Counted from the first letter of the stretch, positions 34,788-46,813 are shown. The stretch is 64,000 nt of DNA from Auriscalpium vulgare (GCA_019915015.1 JAHBBC010000003.1:558001-622000), one strand, 5' to 3'. The notes: generated by a model from the sequence alone, not told the origin. Made by a program: numbers and translations.

Positions 34788-35354
34788 GAGTGAACGTGTA
34801 GCAAAGGTTGTTTTTGGAGGGGGTGGGCAAGATTGCCAAGAGAGCCATCAAAATTTGTCAGAGGCTTTATACTGTCTCTTTCGGGCGGAGCTTCCGGCCT
34901 CATCGACGGCTTCAAATTACTGAATCTTCAAGCTTCAATCCGGGCTCTGCTGGGCTGCGAATGCACATTATTTCTCGTCCACTAAACGGAATAAAGAGGC
35001 TGGCGCTGAATATATGGGAGAGCAATCGCGACCTCGTGATGACCGCAAGCGACACGTGATGACAGTCGCGTTGGACGGGCCTTGGCCCTTCATGGCAGCT
35101 GGTGGCCCATGATGTTGGATACTAGAGCTCGAGGCTATGCACGGGGAGGCGCAGACAGCAGCAGCCGAGCTGATGAAATATGCCTGGCGTATGTTCGAGC
35201 TCGAGAGAACTCCACATGCAGGAATACATCATCCAAATCCCTAATACTTAAACCGCGACGCCGAGTTCAAACGTTCATCCCTCGTCTCCGGACGACATCC
35301 ACCGCACACCGCTACCTGCCTCTCCTTACCCACAACCTAGCATCCCGCCGCACA
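34788..35354. other. divergent promoter region
   Basis: About 570 bp between IMP dehydrogenase (minus) and the 353-aa unknown (plus). The plus frame is open upstream of 35355 but has no plausible start there. Confidence 0.5.
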
Positions 35355-36416
35355 ATGCCCTCTGTACTGCACGTCCTCGGCTCCTGTCTCCGGCGGCTGC
35401 TCTCTCTCTTGTTCGCAATTCTAGAACGCCCATTCGCCCCCGATCCCCTCAGCACTGAGCCTGTCTTCGCCTTCCCGCTGAACGCGCGGACCAGCCCTGC
35501 AAAGCTCCAAGCAGAACGCTCGCAGGAGGAACTAGCGGTCGACCAGGACTACACACCCGCCATCGAACCACCTAGCAGGTCAATCGAGTCCATCCGGTTC
35601 GCTAGCCCCGAGGCATCCGCCGATCCAGAGAACCTCGAAGACTTCGAAGACCTGCCACCTTCTGCATCATCGTCCATGCCCTCACCCTCCACCAGCGACA
35701 CTCCCGCACTCGCCAGCGAATCGCTGCCAGATTCAACCTCCTCTGACTCCGTGGTTCCCGCCTCACCCGCCGTCCTCGAGACCGCTATGCCCTACACGCC
35801 GACACGCCGGCGCGGCCGCACCATGTCGCAAGCGATGCTGAGCAATATTCACTCCGACCCTTCGCATACTGGGGGTGTGCTGGTTGGCCTGGGCCTCGAG
35901 CTGCTGTACCAGGACAAGAGGGTGCCGTTCGACGGATGCGGGTTCCTCCCACGCCGCGTGAGTGACTCGGAGACGGAGGGCGGGGGCACGACGTGGGACG
36001 TACCGTCACGCATTTTCCTTGACGAGATCTACCACACCTTCGCCAACTCTGCTGCCCCGACGCCTCCCAGCCCTGTATCGACTTGCCCGCGCGGATCGCC
36101 GTCCCCGCCGTTCCGTTTCGCCGAGCTCGGGTTCGTGGATGAAACTGACGACGAAGACGACGATGTGTTCCGCGTCTCGGAGCGCAAGGCGTCTGGCCCG
36201 GCGGCAATGAGCACCCCTCGGAGGAACCGCCGGACGACGGCACACCGCGCAAAGGGCACGCTGGAGAGAGGGCGGCTGGAGTATGTGAAGGCGACGATGT
36301 CAAGCCGTGCGAAGTGCGTGCCTGCAGATGTCAGGGAGGAGGGGAACGAGTCGGGGTCGTCGTCGGGGTCGTCTTGCTCGGCATCGAGCGGTAGCAGGCC
36401 GGAGTGGAAGCACTGA
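35355..36416 (+). CDS. hypothetical protein, 353 aa
   Basis: A single exon from ATG 35355 (context CGCACAATGCCC) to the TGA at 36414. I do not recognise a family. The start is hydrophobic (VLHVLGSCLRRLLSLLFAIL), possibly a membrane anchor or signal. A long Ser/Pro/Glu-rich disordered stretch follows. Residues ~140-210 are less biased (MPYTPTRRRGRTMSQAML, GGVLVGLGLELLYQDKRVPFDG), perhaps a conserved short domain. The tail is acidic then basic, ending in a serine run. Codon use has the strong third-position GC seen in neighbours, which supports real coding. Function unknown. Confidence 0.65.
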   Translation: MPSVLHVLGSCLRRLLSLLFAILERPFAPDPLSTEPVFAFPLNARTSPAKLQAERSQEELAVDQDYTPAIEPPSRSIESIRFASPEASADPENLEDFEDLPPSASSSMPSPSTSDTPALASESLPDSTSSDSVVPASPAVLETAMPYTPTRRRGRTMSQAMLSNIHSDPSHTGGVLVGLGLELLYQDKRVPFDGCGFLPRRVSDSETEGGGTTWDVPSRIFLDEIYHTFANSAAPTPPSPVSTCPRGSPSPPFRFAELGFVDETDDEDDDVFRVSERKASGPAAMSTPRRNRRTTAHRAKGTLERGRLEYVKATMSSRAKCVPADVREEGNESGSSSGSSCSASSGSRPEWKH

Positions 36417-36799
36417 GCGTTAGATAGCGGCCAACAGAGACCCAGAGCTTCCGTTATGAGGCGCAGCGCCAGAGTGTTCGGCTTGGAAGCGGGTGGCCCC
36501 AGGAGGTCGCTCTATTCTTGCTCGAAGGCCACACAGGTAGGCACACACGGGGACTAATCGATGCAGCCCGGTGAGGCGTCGTACCGGCGAGCGGCTGTGG
36601 TCGACGTCTTGGGGCAGAGTGAGACGACTGTCCTCTGATGGCAAGCTACGGAGACTAGAGGACTGAGGAGGGCTACTGGAGGGCCAATCGATTCGCACGC
36701 TGCGGCTGTTGTCCTCGCAACGGCCACAAAAGCTCTTGCCCCCGACCATCCCAAAAAACGCAATAATCCTGGAACGCGCTTATTGTCCCCGTGCGCAAT
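36417..36799. other. intergenic, no feature seen
   Basis: About 380 bp between two plus-strand genes; it should contain the promoter of the SH3 gene. Confidence 0.45.
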
Positions 36800-38372
36800 A
36801 TGAGTTCAACCATGCTGGCTTCTGACCAAAAAGGTGCGCGTATCATGCCCTCGCCCGAGCACGCCCTCTTGACCCAGACGCCCGCCGATAGACCATATAC
36901 CCTCTCTCACCGTCACCGTCGACAGGATATCCTCAGCCTCCCCCTTCCCGTCCCCAGGTTCCTCCTTCCTCCCCCGCCAGTACCCGGCGCACACGAATAC
37001 GCGATCAGGTCGCCCATCAGCAGGCGCAGATCGAACGACTCCAGGCTGAACGGCGCGACCAGTCCAAGCGTGAATCACTCGTCGGTGGACTCGAAGATGT
37101 CGGTACAGGATACGTCCAGCTCTGAGCCCGTTGCCGCCAGCGGGATATCAAACCAGATTAGCGCGACAAGCCGCGCCGCTGGTGACCCGACGCCAGGCGC
37201 AGTACCGCCAGAGAAAAATATTGCCCTGTCCCCTACAAAGAACCCGAGTCCTGTCGTCCCCATAGACGAACACAGCTCGTCGAGCCCCAAAGCCACTCCG
37301 TCGACTGGCGCAAATGCCACCCAGAGTCCAACGCTCCAGTCGGACTCGCTGTCCAACTCAGATACCAGCTCGACTGGCACCGTGACGCCGCCTTTGAAGG
37401 AGACGACCTCCCCGCAGGAGCCCTCGTCGGGACCCGTTACGCCGACCAACTCGACCACCCCCATCGCGGAGAGCCCTGCGCCCGGCAGATCCCTGACCCA
37501 GAAACCGTCACGAGCCCGCACAAATCCGCGCGCGATTCGCTCACCTCCTCGCGCCCAGCCCCTCCATCACCCGCTGCTTCCCGACGCACCTCTGCCGCGC
37601 TCTCGCGCTCTTCCACACGCTCTCGCCCGTCCTCCACCTTCACATCCACACCCGCTGCTAGCAGCCGGCTCTCCGTCACCGATGCGGAACCGGACGTGGA
37701 CACAGGCTTGACCCTGGACACACCAAAACCGCCTACTGCGTCCTCGATGCTCGTCAAGATCCGCGACTTTGCGTTCCCGCCCTCGGACGCGAGGCACATA
37801 GGCACGGGCCCGCTCACGCCAAGGCCAAACAAGCGTCTGCGGCGGCCAATGTCGACGTGGTCGTCGTCCTCCGCGTCGTCGGCGGGCGAGCGCGACGAGG
37901 CTGAAGCGGATGCGGAGACGGACGATGCGGGACGTGGCAGCTGGAACGGATTCGGCGGGTGGGGCATGCGGCACCTAAGCTGGTTCGGCGGCGTGCGCGA
38001 CCCCGCAGCCGCGCCCAGCCAGGGCGACTTTGCGCGCAATTTTGCGGACGACCTGCCGGAGGGCGTAGACGCGCCCGAGGATGTATGCAGCGACCCGGAC
38101 GAGTTTGACGACGACGACGAGGGCGAGGGGGATGGCGAACGCGAGCTGCTCCCGGGATGTACCGCGCGGTTTATGCGTTCGACCCGGAGGGGACGGCGGA
38201 GATGGCGCTGGAAGAGGACCAGATGGTGCGTGTCATTGGGCGCGGCGGCGGAGTAGGGTGGGCGATAGTGGTAAGGGAAGGAGGAGAAGGGCATGCGCTC
38301 GTGCCGGAGGACTATTTGGAGCCTGTGCGGCTAGATCGAGACGCAGACAGTGGTGATGAGGATGAGGGCTAG
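36800..38372 (+). CDS. SH3-domain protein, apparent frameshift before the SH3
   Basis: The last ~72 codons (38157-38372) encode a clear SH3 domain: YRAVYAFDPEGTAEMALEEDQ, GWAIVVREG, ALVPEDYLEPV. Upstream, the frame covering ~37.43-38.15 kb encodes a Ser-rich region, LVKIRDFAFPPSDARHIG and an acidic end (DEFDDDDEGEGDGERELLPG). This resembles Nbp2/Skb5-like fungal adaptors that bridge kinases and phosphatases. The two frames meet at CTGCTCCCGGGATGTAC (38146-38162), where one G appears to be missing. The 5' part is not resolved. An ATG at 36800 with an intron to 36892 gives plausible text (IPSLTVTVDRISSASPFPSP), and a coiled-coil-like piece (QQAQIERLQAERRDQSKRE) lies in another frame near 37.0 kb. 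Treat boundaries as provisional. Confidence 0.6.
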
Positions 38373-38574
38373 GTGCGGTGATCTCGGACCAGGTGCAGGC
38401 ATCATTTGGTCTCTCTTGTCTCTTCTTGATGGTATTTTATTTGCGAGTGACCAACGTGTTTTCATTTACCCTGTATCCTTTCCAGCCTGTGATATCTACC
38501 AAACGACATATTGTGTTCTATAGGTCCCGAATACAGGTTTCCAAGAGTATCTGCTCCAGATCCCTGATCAAGGT

Positions 38575-39705
38575 CTAATCCGAGAAGTACTCTGGCAAGA
38601 CGAATCTCAGCTTCTCGCTCTCCTCTTGCTTCTGGGCTTCCGCCCTCGGCATGATGGAGAAAGCCATTGACCCTGTCTCCTCCGCGAGTATGTCCCCCTG
38701 CGCCGCAGCGGCATTGAGCTCTTCCAGGATGGTTGCGGCGACATGGCGCGAGGTCTCCGCGTTCGCCTTCAGGGTCTTAAACACCTCGGCCGCCGTGACC
38801 GCCTCCGCGTGCGGGCGCCACGAGTCGTAGTCCGTGGCGGTCGCGATCAACGCATAGCTGTGCACAACGAGCAGATCATCAGCACGACGACAAAATGGGG
38901 CGACCAGATCCACAGCGCGCACCTGATCTCGGCCTCGCGCGCGAGCTTCGCCTCTGGCAGCACGCTCATGTTGATGAGGTCGCCACCCCACTGCCTGTAC
39001 ATCAGGCTCTCCGCACGCGTCGAGAACTGCGGGCCCTCCATGCACACGATCGTCTTTTCCGTGACCAGCTGCACCCCGCGGCCTTCCGCGTCGAGTGCGC
39101 GGCGCACGGGGCCCTCAAGCCAGCGCACGAGCTTCAGGCTGAACGGGTCTCCGAACGCCGCATGCGCGACGATGCTGCCGTCGAAAAAGCTCGCGGGCCG
39201 CACGCCCTTGGTGCGGTCGATGATCTGCGTCGGGAGCGCGAATGTTCCCGGCGAGATATCCTCGCGCAGCGAGCCGACGGCGCTGAACGCGAGAATCGCG
39301 CGCACGCCAAGGGACTTGAGCGCGGCGATGTTGGCACGCGCTGGCACGTTCGAGGGAGTGATCGTGTGCCCGGGCCCATGTCGGGCGAGGAACGCAATGA
39401 GCGTGCCGGAGGGGAGAGATGCAATGGTTATGGGCGAGGAAGGGTATCCCCATGGCTAGAACCTGTCTCGGCGAGTGCATCGGAGCCCAGCGACTGCAGG
39501 GGACGTACTGTCTCAGGGTTGACATGTTTCCTACATGGCTAATGCGTTAGCGGATGGTGGTTGGGACAGACTTGGGACGTACACGAAAGTGAGATTGTCT
39601 AGATGGTACAGCCCGCTGCCGCCGATCACCCCAATAAGAACTAAACAACCTCAGGCGATGCGCCGTAGAACAGGGATGGCAAAGCAGACCTTTCTCAGAC
39701 GACAT
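38575..39705 (-). CDS. MEU1: S-methyl-5'-thioadenosine phosphorylase
   Basis: Five exons, two of them tiny, join to 303 residues: 39690..39705, 39583..39640, 39509..39530, 38923..39455, 38575..38857. MTAP splits methylthioadenosine with phosphate into adenine and methylthioribose-1-phosphate, the first step of methionine salvage from polyamine synthesis. The order of motifs is standard: [46 protein letters not shown] with phosphate/purine contacts, [42 protein letters not shown] and ATATDYDSW. Length matches yeast and human enzymes. The 16-nt first exon (MSSEK) and the 22-nt third exon would be missed by ORF-based gene finding. Confidence 0.95.
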
Positions 39706-39990
39706 TTTACGCAGCACAAGAGCAGAGTCAAAACTTGCTGGGAGTGGGCCGGTGCGTAGCACGGCGGTACGATTCCACTCCCAATTCTGGGTTGGACTGG
39801 GATTTTTTTTACATAATCAGATATATCTATTATAAGTACATAAAATAATAATACTGTGGTACTATAGGAGACTATGTGCCACTGCAACATGACTGAGCAA
39901 CCCTGGGGGGTACTGAGCGATGGTGGGCAATGCTGCGCAGTGTTAGGCAGCACCAGTGGAGGACACTGAATATGCAGTTGCAAGCGGTTG

Positions 39991-39998
39991 CTACATGA
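39991..39998 (+). repeat. target site duplication, left copy (CTACATGA)
   Basis: 8-bp sequence directly outside the left terminal inverted repeat; identical to 46861-46868 on the other side. Confidence 0.92.
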
Positions 39999-40030
39999 AG
40001 GACCCCCGTAACTCACGCCAGGGGTATGAT
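39999..40030 (+). repeat. left terminal inverted repeat, 32 bp
   Basis: Starts AGGACCCCCGTAACTCACGC and ends GGGGTATGAT. It pairs with the reverse complement of 46829-46860; the only difference is C versus T at position 18 of the repeat. Confidence 0.93.
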
Positions 40031-40038
40031 TTTCGCAC

Positions 40039-40174
40039 GGTAGCTAGACGGCGCTTTGCGCCGGAAGCTCTGAGGGGTCTGAGGTAGCTGGGGGCTAGAA
40101 TTTGGGGCAAAAGTATGATCCTGATGGTGGTAGTTAGGGGCGCGGTGAACCGATGTCTGATCACAGAGGTAGTT
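40039..40174 (+). repeat. left subterminal GGTAGYT repeats
   Basis: GGTAGCT at 40039-40045 and 40083-40089, GGTAGTT at 40129-40135 and 40168-40174. Spacing is 39-46 bp. They may be transposase-binding sites. Confidence 0.5.
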
Positions 40175-40356
40175 GGACTAAGTACTGGCGGCAGAAGATT
40201 TTGACCCCATAATTACCGGTATAATTCGTACAAGTTGAGACATTAGGTAGAAATTTACGTGGCCTGCTGCGTACGACATTCTACGACAACGCCTCGGACC
40301 GAACCTGCTTCTTCTGTGCAGCGCATCACCCTCGCAGCCATCCCGGCATCGTGCCA

Positions 40357-43300
40357 ATGGATGAGTCCATCACAATCTACAACGACGATGAAATACCTAT
40401 GTTCCGTCCCGAATTATGGATCTCGCAAGGCAAAAGCTATCCCCAGAACCCACCGCCGGAGCTGCTGGCCTACATCGAGCAGCTCCTCAGGATTCCCAAC
40501 GCTCCCGAGACTTCTTTGCTCCCCAGCGGCACCGAGGATGTTCATTCCTTCGTATCTACACCACTCCCTCGTCGCGATCAGCAGCTCATACACCCCTCAA
40601 CCAAAGCTGTTTTTAGCCATGACGTGGCAGTCTTCCCCATAACCACACTTACAAAATCACGAAGCCTTCCTACGGATGCCTTCGTGGACAAGCTTGCTGC
40701 ACTCGCACCGCAGGCCATCCTGGATGGCGCACAATCAATCATGGACCCACGATATGCAAGTGGTGCATCCCCGCTGTGGATGATCACTTACTGGCAACGG
40801 ATGCGTACGGTCCTCCTGGCACAGGAGACGTGGACGGCGAGCGTGCGGTGGCTGCTACAAGTCGCTGACGGTTCTATGGAAAGCGAACGCACTGTTGCTC
40901 TTATCCACTCGCTTCCCTGGCGCCAGCAACTCATGATACCCGGTGCCGCCACATTTACGACAACATCAGCCCTTGCTCCGCTGTTATCAGACGGCCTTCT
41001 CACCGACACCATCGTTGACATGATGCTCATGTGGTTGAGAAGCCGCGTTCGGAGCACGCCAGGAATTGCCAACAACTTCGAGATCGCCGGACACGAGTTC
41101 TGGAATGCAATTTCAAAGATCACAGTAATAGAAGACCTGTTCCCCGACTCACCTCGTTACCTCAAGAGAATTGAAGACGATCTGCGCACCCATAGGAAGG
41201 TACTCCTCTTCCCTGTTTTCCTCGCCAAATACAAGCATTTTGTTGTCGTGAAGATCGACGGTCAAGCGGAAACAATATCCTATGGTGAGTACGTTACTAT
41301 GTCGCCAATGGGAATGCAATCTTACCATTCCTGTGAAACAAGGCGACGGCCTTTACCATCAGGGACTGCGCCTGCCTAAAGACATCGAGAAGAAATTGCT
41401 CTGGTGGACGCGTGTCAAATTCGGCATTGAGTACAAGTGGGAGGGACAGTCGCTTACGACAGCGAGACAGACAGATCACGTATCGTGTGGCGTGATCGCC
41501 GTGAATGCGGTCGCACACGAAACACTGGGCTGGCAGCTTTGGGATGATTCAAGGCGCCACGTCGAACGGTTGGCGTGGTTCGAGAGGCTCGCTGCCGACC
41601 ATATTCAATCGGTACGCTATATTTTGCTCATTAGCGACATGAGGACGACGATACTCAGGTGCTCTGCGCAGGTATCAAGTCATCAGCGACGGTCTGATGC
41701 TGTGACAGGCGGCGCCGGACGCGATGAGCCTGTTGCGCATCATATCCCTCGCGGGATGGCCCACCTTCTAAATCCTCAAGCTTCCGAACCCGGCGAGTCG
41801 ACCAGAGATGCTGAATGTCTACTTGAAGGATTCAGTCCAGAGGTGGAAGAAAAGCAGATGGGGCGACGCGGAGACATGGACGAAGGCAGCAAATACGATC
41901 CGTCAATTCCACCTCTGTCAATGCCACCTTCTCCTACATCATCATATTCAGTACTTGCATCTGCTAGTGGCTATGACAGCGACTGCGACGACATACCTAT
42001 GCCCGATACCACCGATACCAGCTGCGCATACGGCCGGTCGTTGCTCTCTCCATCCACTGTCGACGATGATCTCCCACCAGTTCCGCGTGGTGGAATGCTG
42101 GACCAGGATGGGCCTGGCAGTATCACAGAATGGAGAAGCCATTTGGAAAATGGGACTTCTGATGCTGCGTCAATGTCGTCAAGAAGGGTGTCGTCGGTGG
42201 GAAGTGAGGCGGAGGATTGCGCATCCGATGGAAGTCGACTGTCAAGGGCATCTAAGAAGATCATCAGTTCCATTGGGACGACACTGAAGGCTGCGCGGGG
42301 CTTACTGAAAAGGCGGAGGAAAGGGAGCTCGAGCGCAGACGACAAGACGGCTGCGAGCGCGAGTGAAGCAACAAGCGCTCAATCTGACCACGACTCAGAG
42401 GCTCAGGCGCCTATCCATCCTGCAAAACGCACACGCACTGTCCCTGGGCCCATTCATCCGTTCTTCGCGCCCAAGGGAAAGAATAAGGATGTCATTGCTA
42501 CCGTGTCTGCAAGCACCGCAAGCGCTGATGTTGGGCCATCGTCTGGAGCAATCAGCACGCGCCTGGCCAATTCCTTCGTCAAACGCGGTAGGGACGACAA
42601 CTCAAAGGCGTATACCAAATTCAAGGAGAAAATCCTTGCGCTTGACGACATGGCCGAGTTCTGTCTAGACGATGTTCGGAAGGTCCGATGCTCTCGATGC
42701 AACAAGTACATGCTTATGACTGGGGCGTATCACACCAAGGCATTCAAACAGCACCAGAAAGTTTGCAAGGGCACAATGCGATCACATACACTGGGCCACA
42801 TCTGGGCATCAACCTCATCGACGCAGGCCCCCGCTCCGAGAATGATAGATCGTCCTTGTTTCGGACTTCGCGCAGCAAAATACGCTCGTGTGCGTCAATA
42901 TTTGGAGCGCACACCATACGGCGGGGGCGGCGGGCCTTCCCTCGCCGATTTGGCGTTAGAGTTGTATTCGGCACCAGATTATCGTTCGTTGGATAAGGCC
43001 AGAAAGCAAGTAGTCGACACGGAGCAAGAGCATCGGTGGCAGTGGAAGAACTATCGGTCGCCTCCCCTTCATGTCCTTGCGACAGATTGTCTTCGCACTG
43101 TAAGGGTGCCGGAAGAGTCAACTGAGGATGTTACTTGTGTCAACTGCCTCGCTCTGCTGCATGTCCACGTATTCCAGAATGCGACTCGCAAGCCAGTCCC
43201 CGAGCCTAAGAATCGCCGCTTCACCCCCAATCATGCTCAGAAAGACGACATACAGGCCCTCCATCGATATGCTCTTACTCATCCCGACCTTGCACCTCTT

Positions 43301-46300
43301 CTGGAGGCATACGAAGATGTCAGTAGCTTCAAGTTCATAGTATCCCCACGTTACAGCTTCTGATCATTGTCTGCACAGAACCCTCATAGTGCATGCCTAG
43401 TCTTCGCAAGAGGCGTTATCGAGGGCAAGCATGGCAATTCCTTGTTTGTCGCCTTGATGAACGATCTCGTCAAGAAGAAAGATTTAGAAGAACGAGGTGT
43501 CCCTTTGAACGGCATGCGATATTCAGCCATGACATTGGAGTGGGCGCAAATTATCCACGTCTTAAGCCCGCGAGCATATGAATCCATGATGAATGTGCTA
43601 CCCGTACCCGCAGAACGGACACTCCAGTCAGTGTTTACAAGATTGCATTGATACAATTGACTGATAAATGACCCGAAGGAAACGTCGTGCGCACGAAGTG
43701 CAGTTTCCCATCGGCATCACAGAGGCAACATTTGAATTTATCTACGAACGGCTGAAATCATTGGACTACCTTGTGGGTCCCGTTGGCCTCGCATGTGATG
43801 ATACGAAGCTGCTAGAGTCTTTGAGGCCTCACTGGGACCCAATACGAAAGTGCTACGTGCTTCTAGGGAGTCCTGGCGATCCCGTCGTCGTGAGCGACAT
43901 CAACACACTCGATGCCCTCATCCGCACCAGGAAGATCGAGAAGGCTAAGAAGGTATGAGTTCTACGAATACTTCGGAGGCATGCAGCTCACCGACACATG
44001 CCAGATACGCGTATGGACCCTCCAGATCCCTCTTCCCGGCGTTCCGACTATCGTCGTTGCGGCGCTCCCTATCTCAGAGTCAAACTCGGCGGAGCAACTG
44101 TTCGTCCACCTGGAATTAATATTGAATGGCCTTCTCTCCCGCAAGATCAACGTTGTATCCTACGCCGCAGACGGCACGGCTGTCGAGCGCTCCCTTCAAC
44201 GTCTCCTGGTCGCTCACGCCGTTGCGTACATTGACTACACCCTCAGGCACCCTATTCGCTCACATCGTGACATCAACCTCCACATTCCTCTCATCGGCGC
44301 AGGGCGACAGCCTGTCGCACTCATTCAAGATTCGAACCATGGGCGCAAGACGTACCGGAACAACGCATTCTCAGGTGCCCGGATACTTACTTTGGGCAGC
44401 TATACGACGTCGTACAGCCACTTCCGCCTTGCAGCAATTGAAGCAACAGGGACATTGTTTCGGAGGGATGTCGAGAAACTTGATCGACAAGACGACAATG
44501 CTGCGACCCGTCTCTTCTCCGGTCATACGCTAGCATGGTTCACCAACGAGCATCGTGAAATGGTCGGCTCGATTATCTACCTCTTTGTGTTTGGAGAGCT
44601 CGTGGATGCATACCAGAATCGATCGATCCCAATTATCGAACGTGTTCGCATGGTGCTGCGTGCGCACTTCTTCATGGAAATGTGGACCGACTTCATGGAC
44701 ATCGCGGGCTACCGAAAAGCTCAACACTTCATATCTCCCGAGGCACGCGACATCACAAACTTCCTAGTCGTTGGTTTCCTTCAGTTGGTGATCATCTATC
44801 GGGACCACCTCGACGGCAGATACCCATTGCTGCCCTGGCTTCTATCAACCGAAGTCTGTGAGCATGTCTTCGGCATTTGTCGACAGCTTGTGAAGGACTT
44901 CACCTTGCAAGACTTCTATCATATGATTCCGAAGCTCTCAGTCCGCTTGCGCGAGCATCTCTTCCTTGCAAAGACATCTGAGGGCAAGGAAAGAGCGAAT
45001 GGATACAATCATACCTATACCGACAATCGACATCTCGACCTCCATGCCCTCTCCACATTCCCTTCTGATCACGACATTGAGCAAGCAACACAACAGGCCC
45101 ATTCGGAGGCAGCGAATCTGTGGGACGCTCTCGTACTAGACCCGGATTTTCTGGACAAATTGCAGAATCAAGCTCACCGTGTTCGCGCATTCCCATCGTT
45201 GTCGAGTTGGTATTCGCAGGAGGCTTGGGATGCAATCTATGGCCAGTCCGATTCCGAAGACGAGGGTCCTGAGATGGACGAAGACGAGCCCGAGATGCTC
45301 CAGATTGAAAATGGGTTGAAGAAGGCAGAGAATGCAGACGGAGTTGGTGCGGTCTTCGACCAGCAGTTGAACGATTTGACTTGCGCAGCAGCTGCCTTAT
45401 GCGTCCAGAGCACTGTCGACATGTTCGTGTTTTGTCCTCCTCTCACCGCCGATAGATCTTACAGAGTCTAACCCTCACATTACTAGACTGCAATTGCCTG
45501 AAGACACAGCGGATGCAACACGCAAAGACGCTGCACATATAGGGAAGATCCTCGCCCAGTCGCTCCCTGCTGTGTCCGACCCCGACGAGCGCAGGACCTT
45601 CCAGGACACAGTGATCTCTGCTGAATTCGATCTCGAACAGCTCGCAGTCATCCGCCGGTCGCATCATACCAGACAGGCTGAGAAAGGTGTCCGAACAAAG
45701 GCCTTCAAGTCCTCGGAAGATCTACCACCTTCCTCTGATAACGGTCCACCCGCCCAGTCAACGCTCTCCGAGAAAAAACGCCTTCTGCAGTTGGTCAAGG
45801 ATGTTCTCAAGCGTCAAGAAGAGCGCGGTGTTACAGAGCGCGGTGTTACCACGGGCGCGGGTCGGTCGATGCGCTGGCGGCAGCCAGCTGCGGGCGGTCG
45901 AGACGGAGCAATCAACGGCGAAGAAGCTGTTGCTCCTGCACCAGGGACGGCTGCAAACGCGGCTGAGGTCGCTGCAAATGCATCGTATCAGGTGCGTCTG
46001 CTAGTGTTGTATGAGTGCACATACATGGTATTGACGTCCGCCAGGCTGAACGGAGGCGAGCAGCGATCTTCGCAAAGCATCACGTCCCCAAGGTCGCACA
46101 CTCGGCCAATGTCACGCCGCTCAAACACCTCTACGCTGCTCACACTGGCATGCCGCCTTCTTATGGCTTGGTTCTTGTTGATGAGGCAATCTGCCTTGCA
46201 GAAGGTGCGTCGTAATCTTCAACATGACTCGGCATGCGCTGATGGCTGGTTAGTCCTGACCATGTACGAGAAGTCGGCCGGTAAGAACGGCAAACATGGT

Positions 46301-46621
46301 TGGGCTTCGGACACGTCTCGCATCACCGCTCTTTCTTACATCGCTGTGAGACTGTTCAAGCCGGTCCGACACAACCAATTCTCCCTCGCCGATCCTAGCA
46401 AGATCCCTCGGTTCGCCTTCCTGAAACCGTCCTACTTCCTGTATGCCCTCGACCATCCCCTCCAAACCTCGGGCTCAACACTAGCTTTGGTAAAATCTGA
46501 TGGCGCGTGCTATGTCGCCCTCAAGCAGAACGTCGCGAATATCGCTCGTGCTATCAAGGAGCTTAGTGGGAGGGTCAAGGCGGGTCTTGAACAGGCGGGT
46601 GACGATGAACCAGATGAATAG
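40357..46621 (+). CDS. Ulp1-like protease fused to P-like transposase, 1958 aa
   Basis: Eight exons: 40357..41284, 41343..43318, 43379..43626, 43679..43952, 44005..45422, 45487..45991, 46045..46204, 46254..46621; all introns are GT-AG and phases sum to 1,959 codons. Residues ~1-400 end in a C48 cysteine protease core: KHFVVV (H294), YGDGL (D311), ARQTDHVSCG (Q352, C358). H-to-D spacing is 17 and Q-to-C spacing 6, as in Ulp1. A disordered Ser-rich linker follows, then CSRCNKYMLM..YHTKAFKQHQKVC (near 758-783), a C2HC-like metal site. The transposase part has LACDDTKLL (~1090), SYAADGTAVERSLQ (~1195), ALIQDSNHGRKTYRNNAFSG (~1250), DRQDDNAATRLFS and STEVCEHVFG (~1425), giving candidate D/D/E residues. 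The alternative is two genes with a spurious junction, but exon 2 is one open frame across it. Confidence 0.82.
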
Positions 46622-46731
46622 GTCAGTTTGACAGGCCTCTGCGCATCCGTAGTACATCCCCTCCTGCCTGCACGCAAAGCGGAGCTTTTTACAATAAACT
46701 ACGATTTTTTTGAAGCTATGATCCTATCCGT

Positions 46732-46813
46732 GGTAGCTACGGACCCCAAACGGAGGTCTGAGGGGCGAATGGTAGCTGGAAGGGGTCGCGAGCCGCAAAA
46801 AAAAATGGTAGTT
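46732..46813 (+). repeat. right subterminal GGTAGYT repeats
   Basis: GGTAGCT at 46732-46738 and 46771-46777, GGTAGTT at 46807-46813. They are on the same strand as the left-end copies, so they are direct rather than inverted between ends. CTGAGGGG..GGTAGCTGG occurs at both ends (near 40070-40091 and 46758-46779). Confidence 0.5.
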
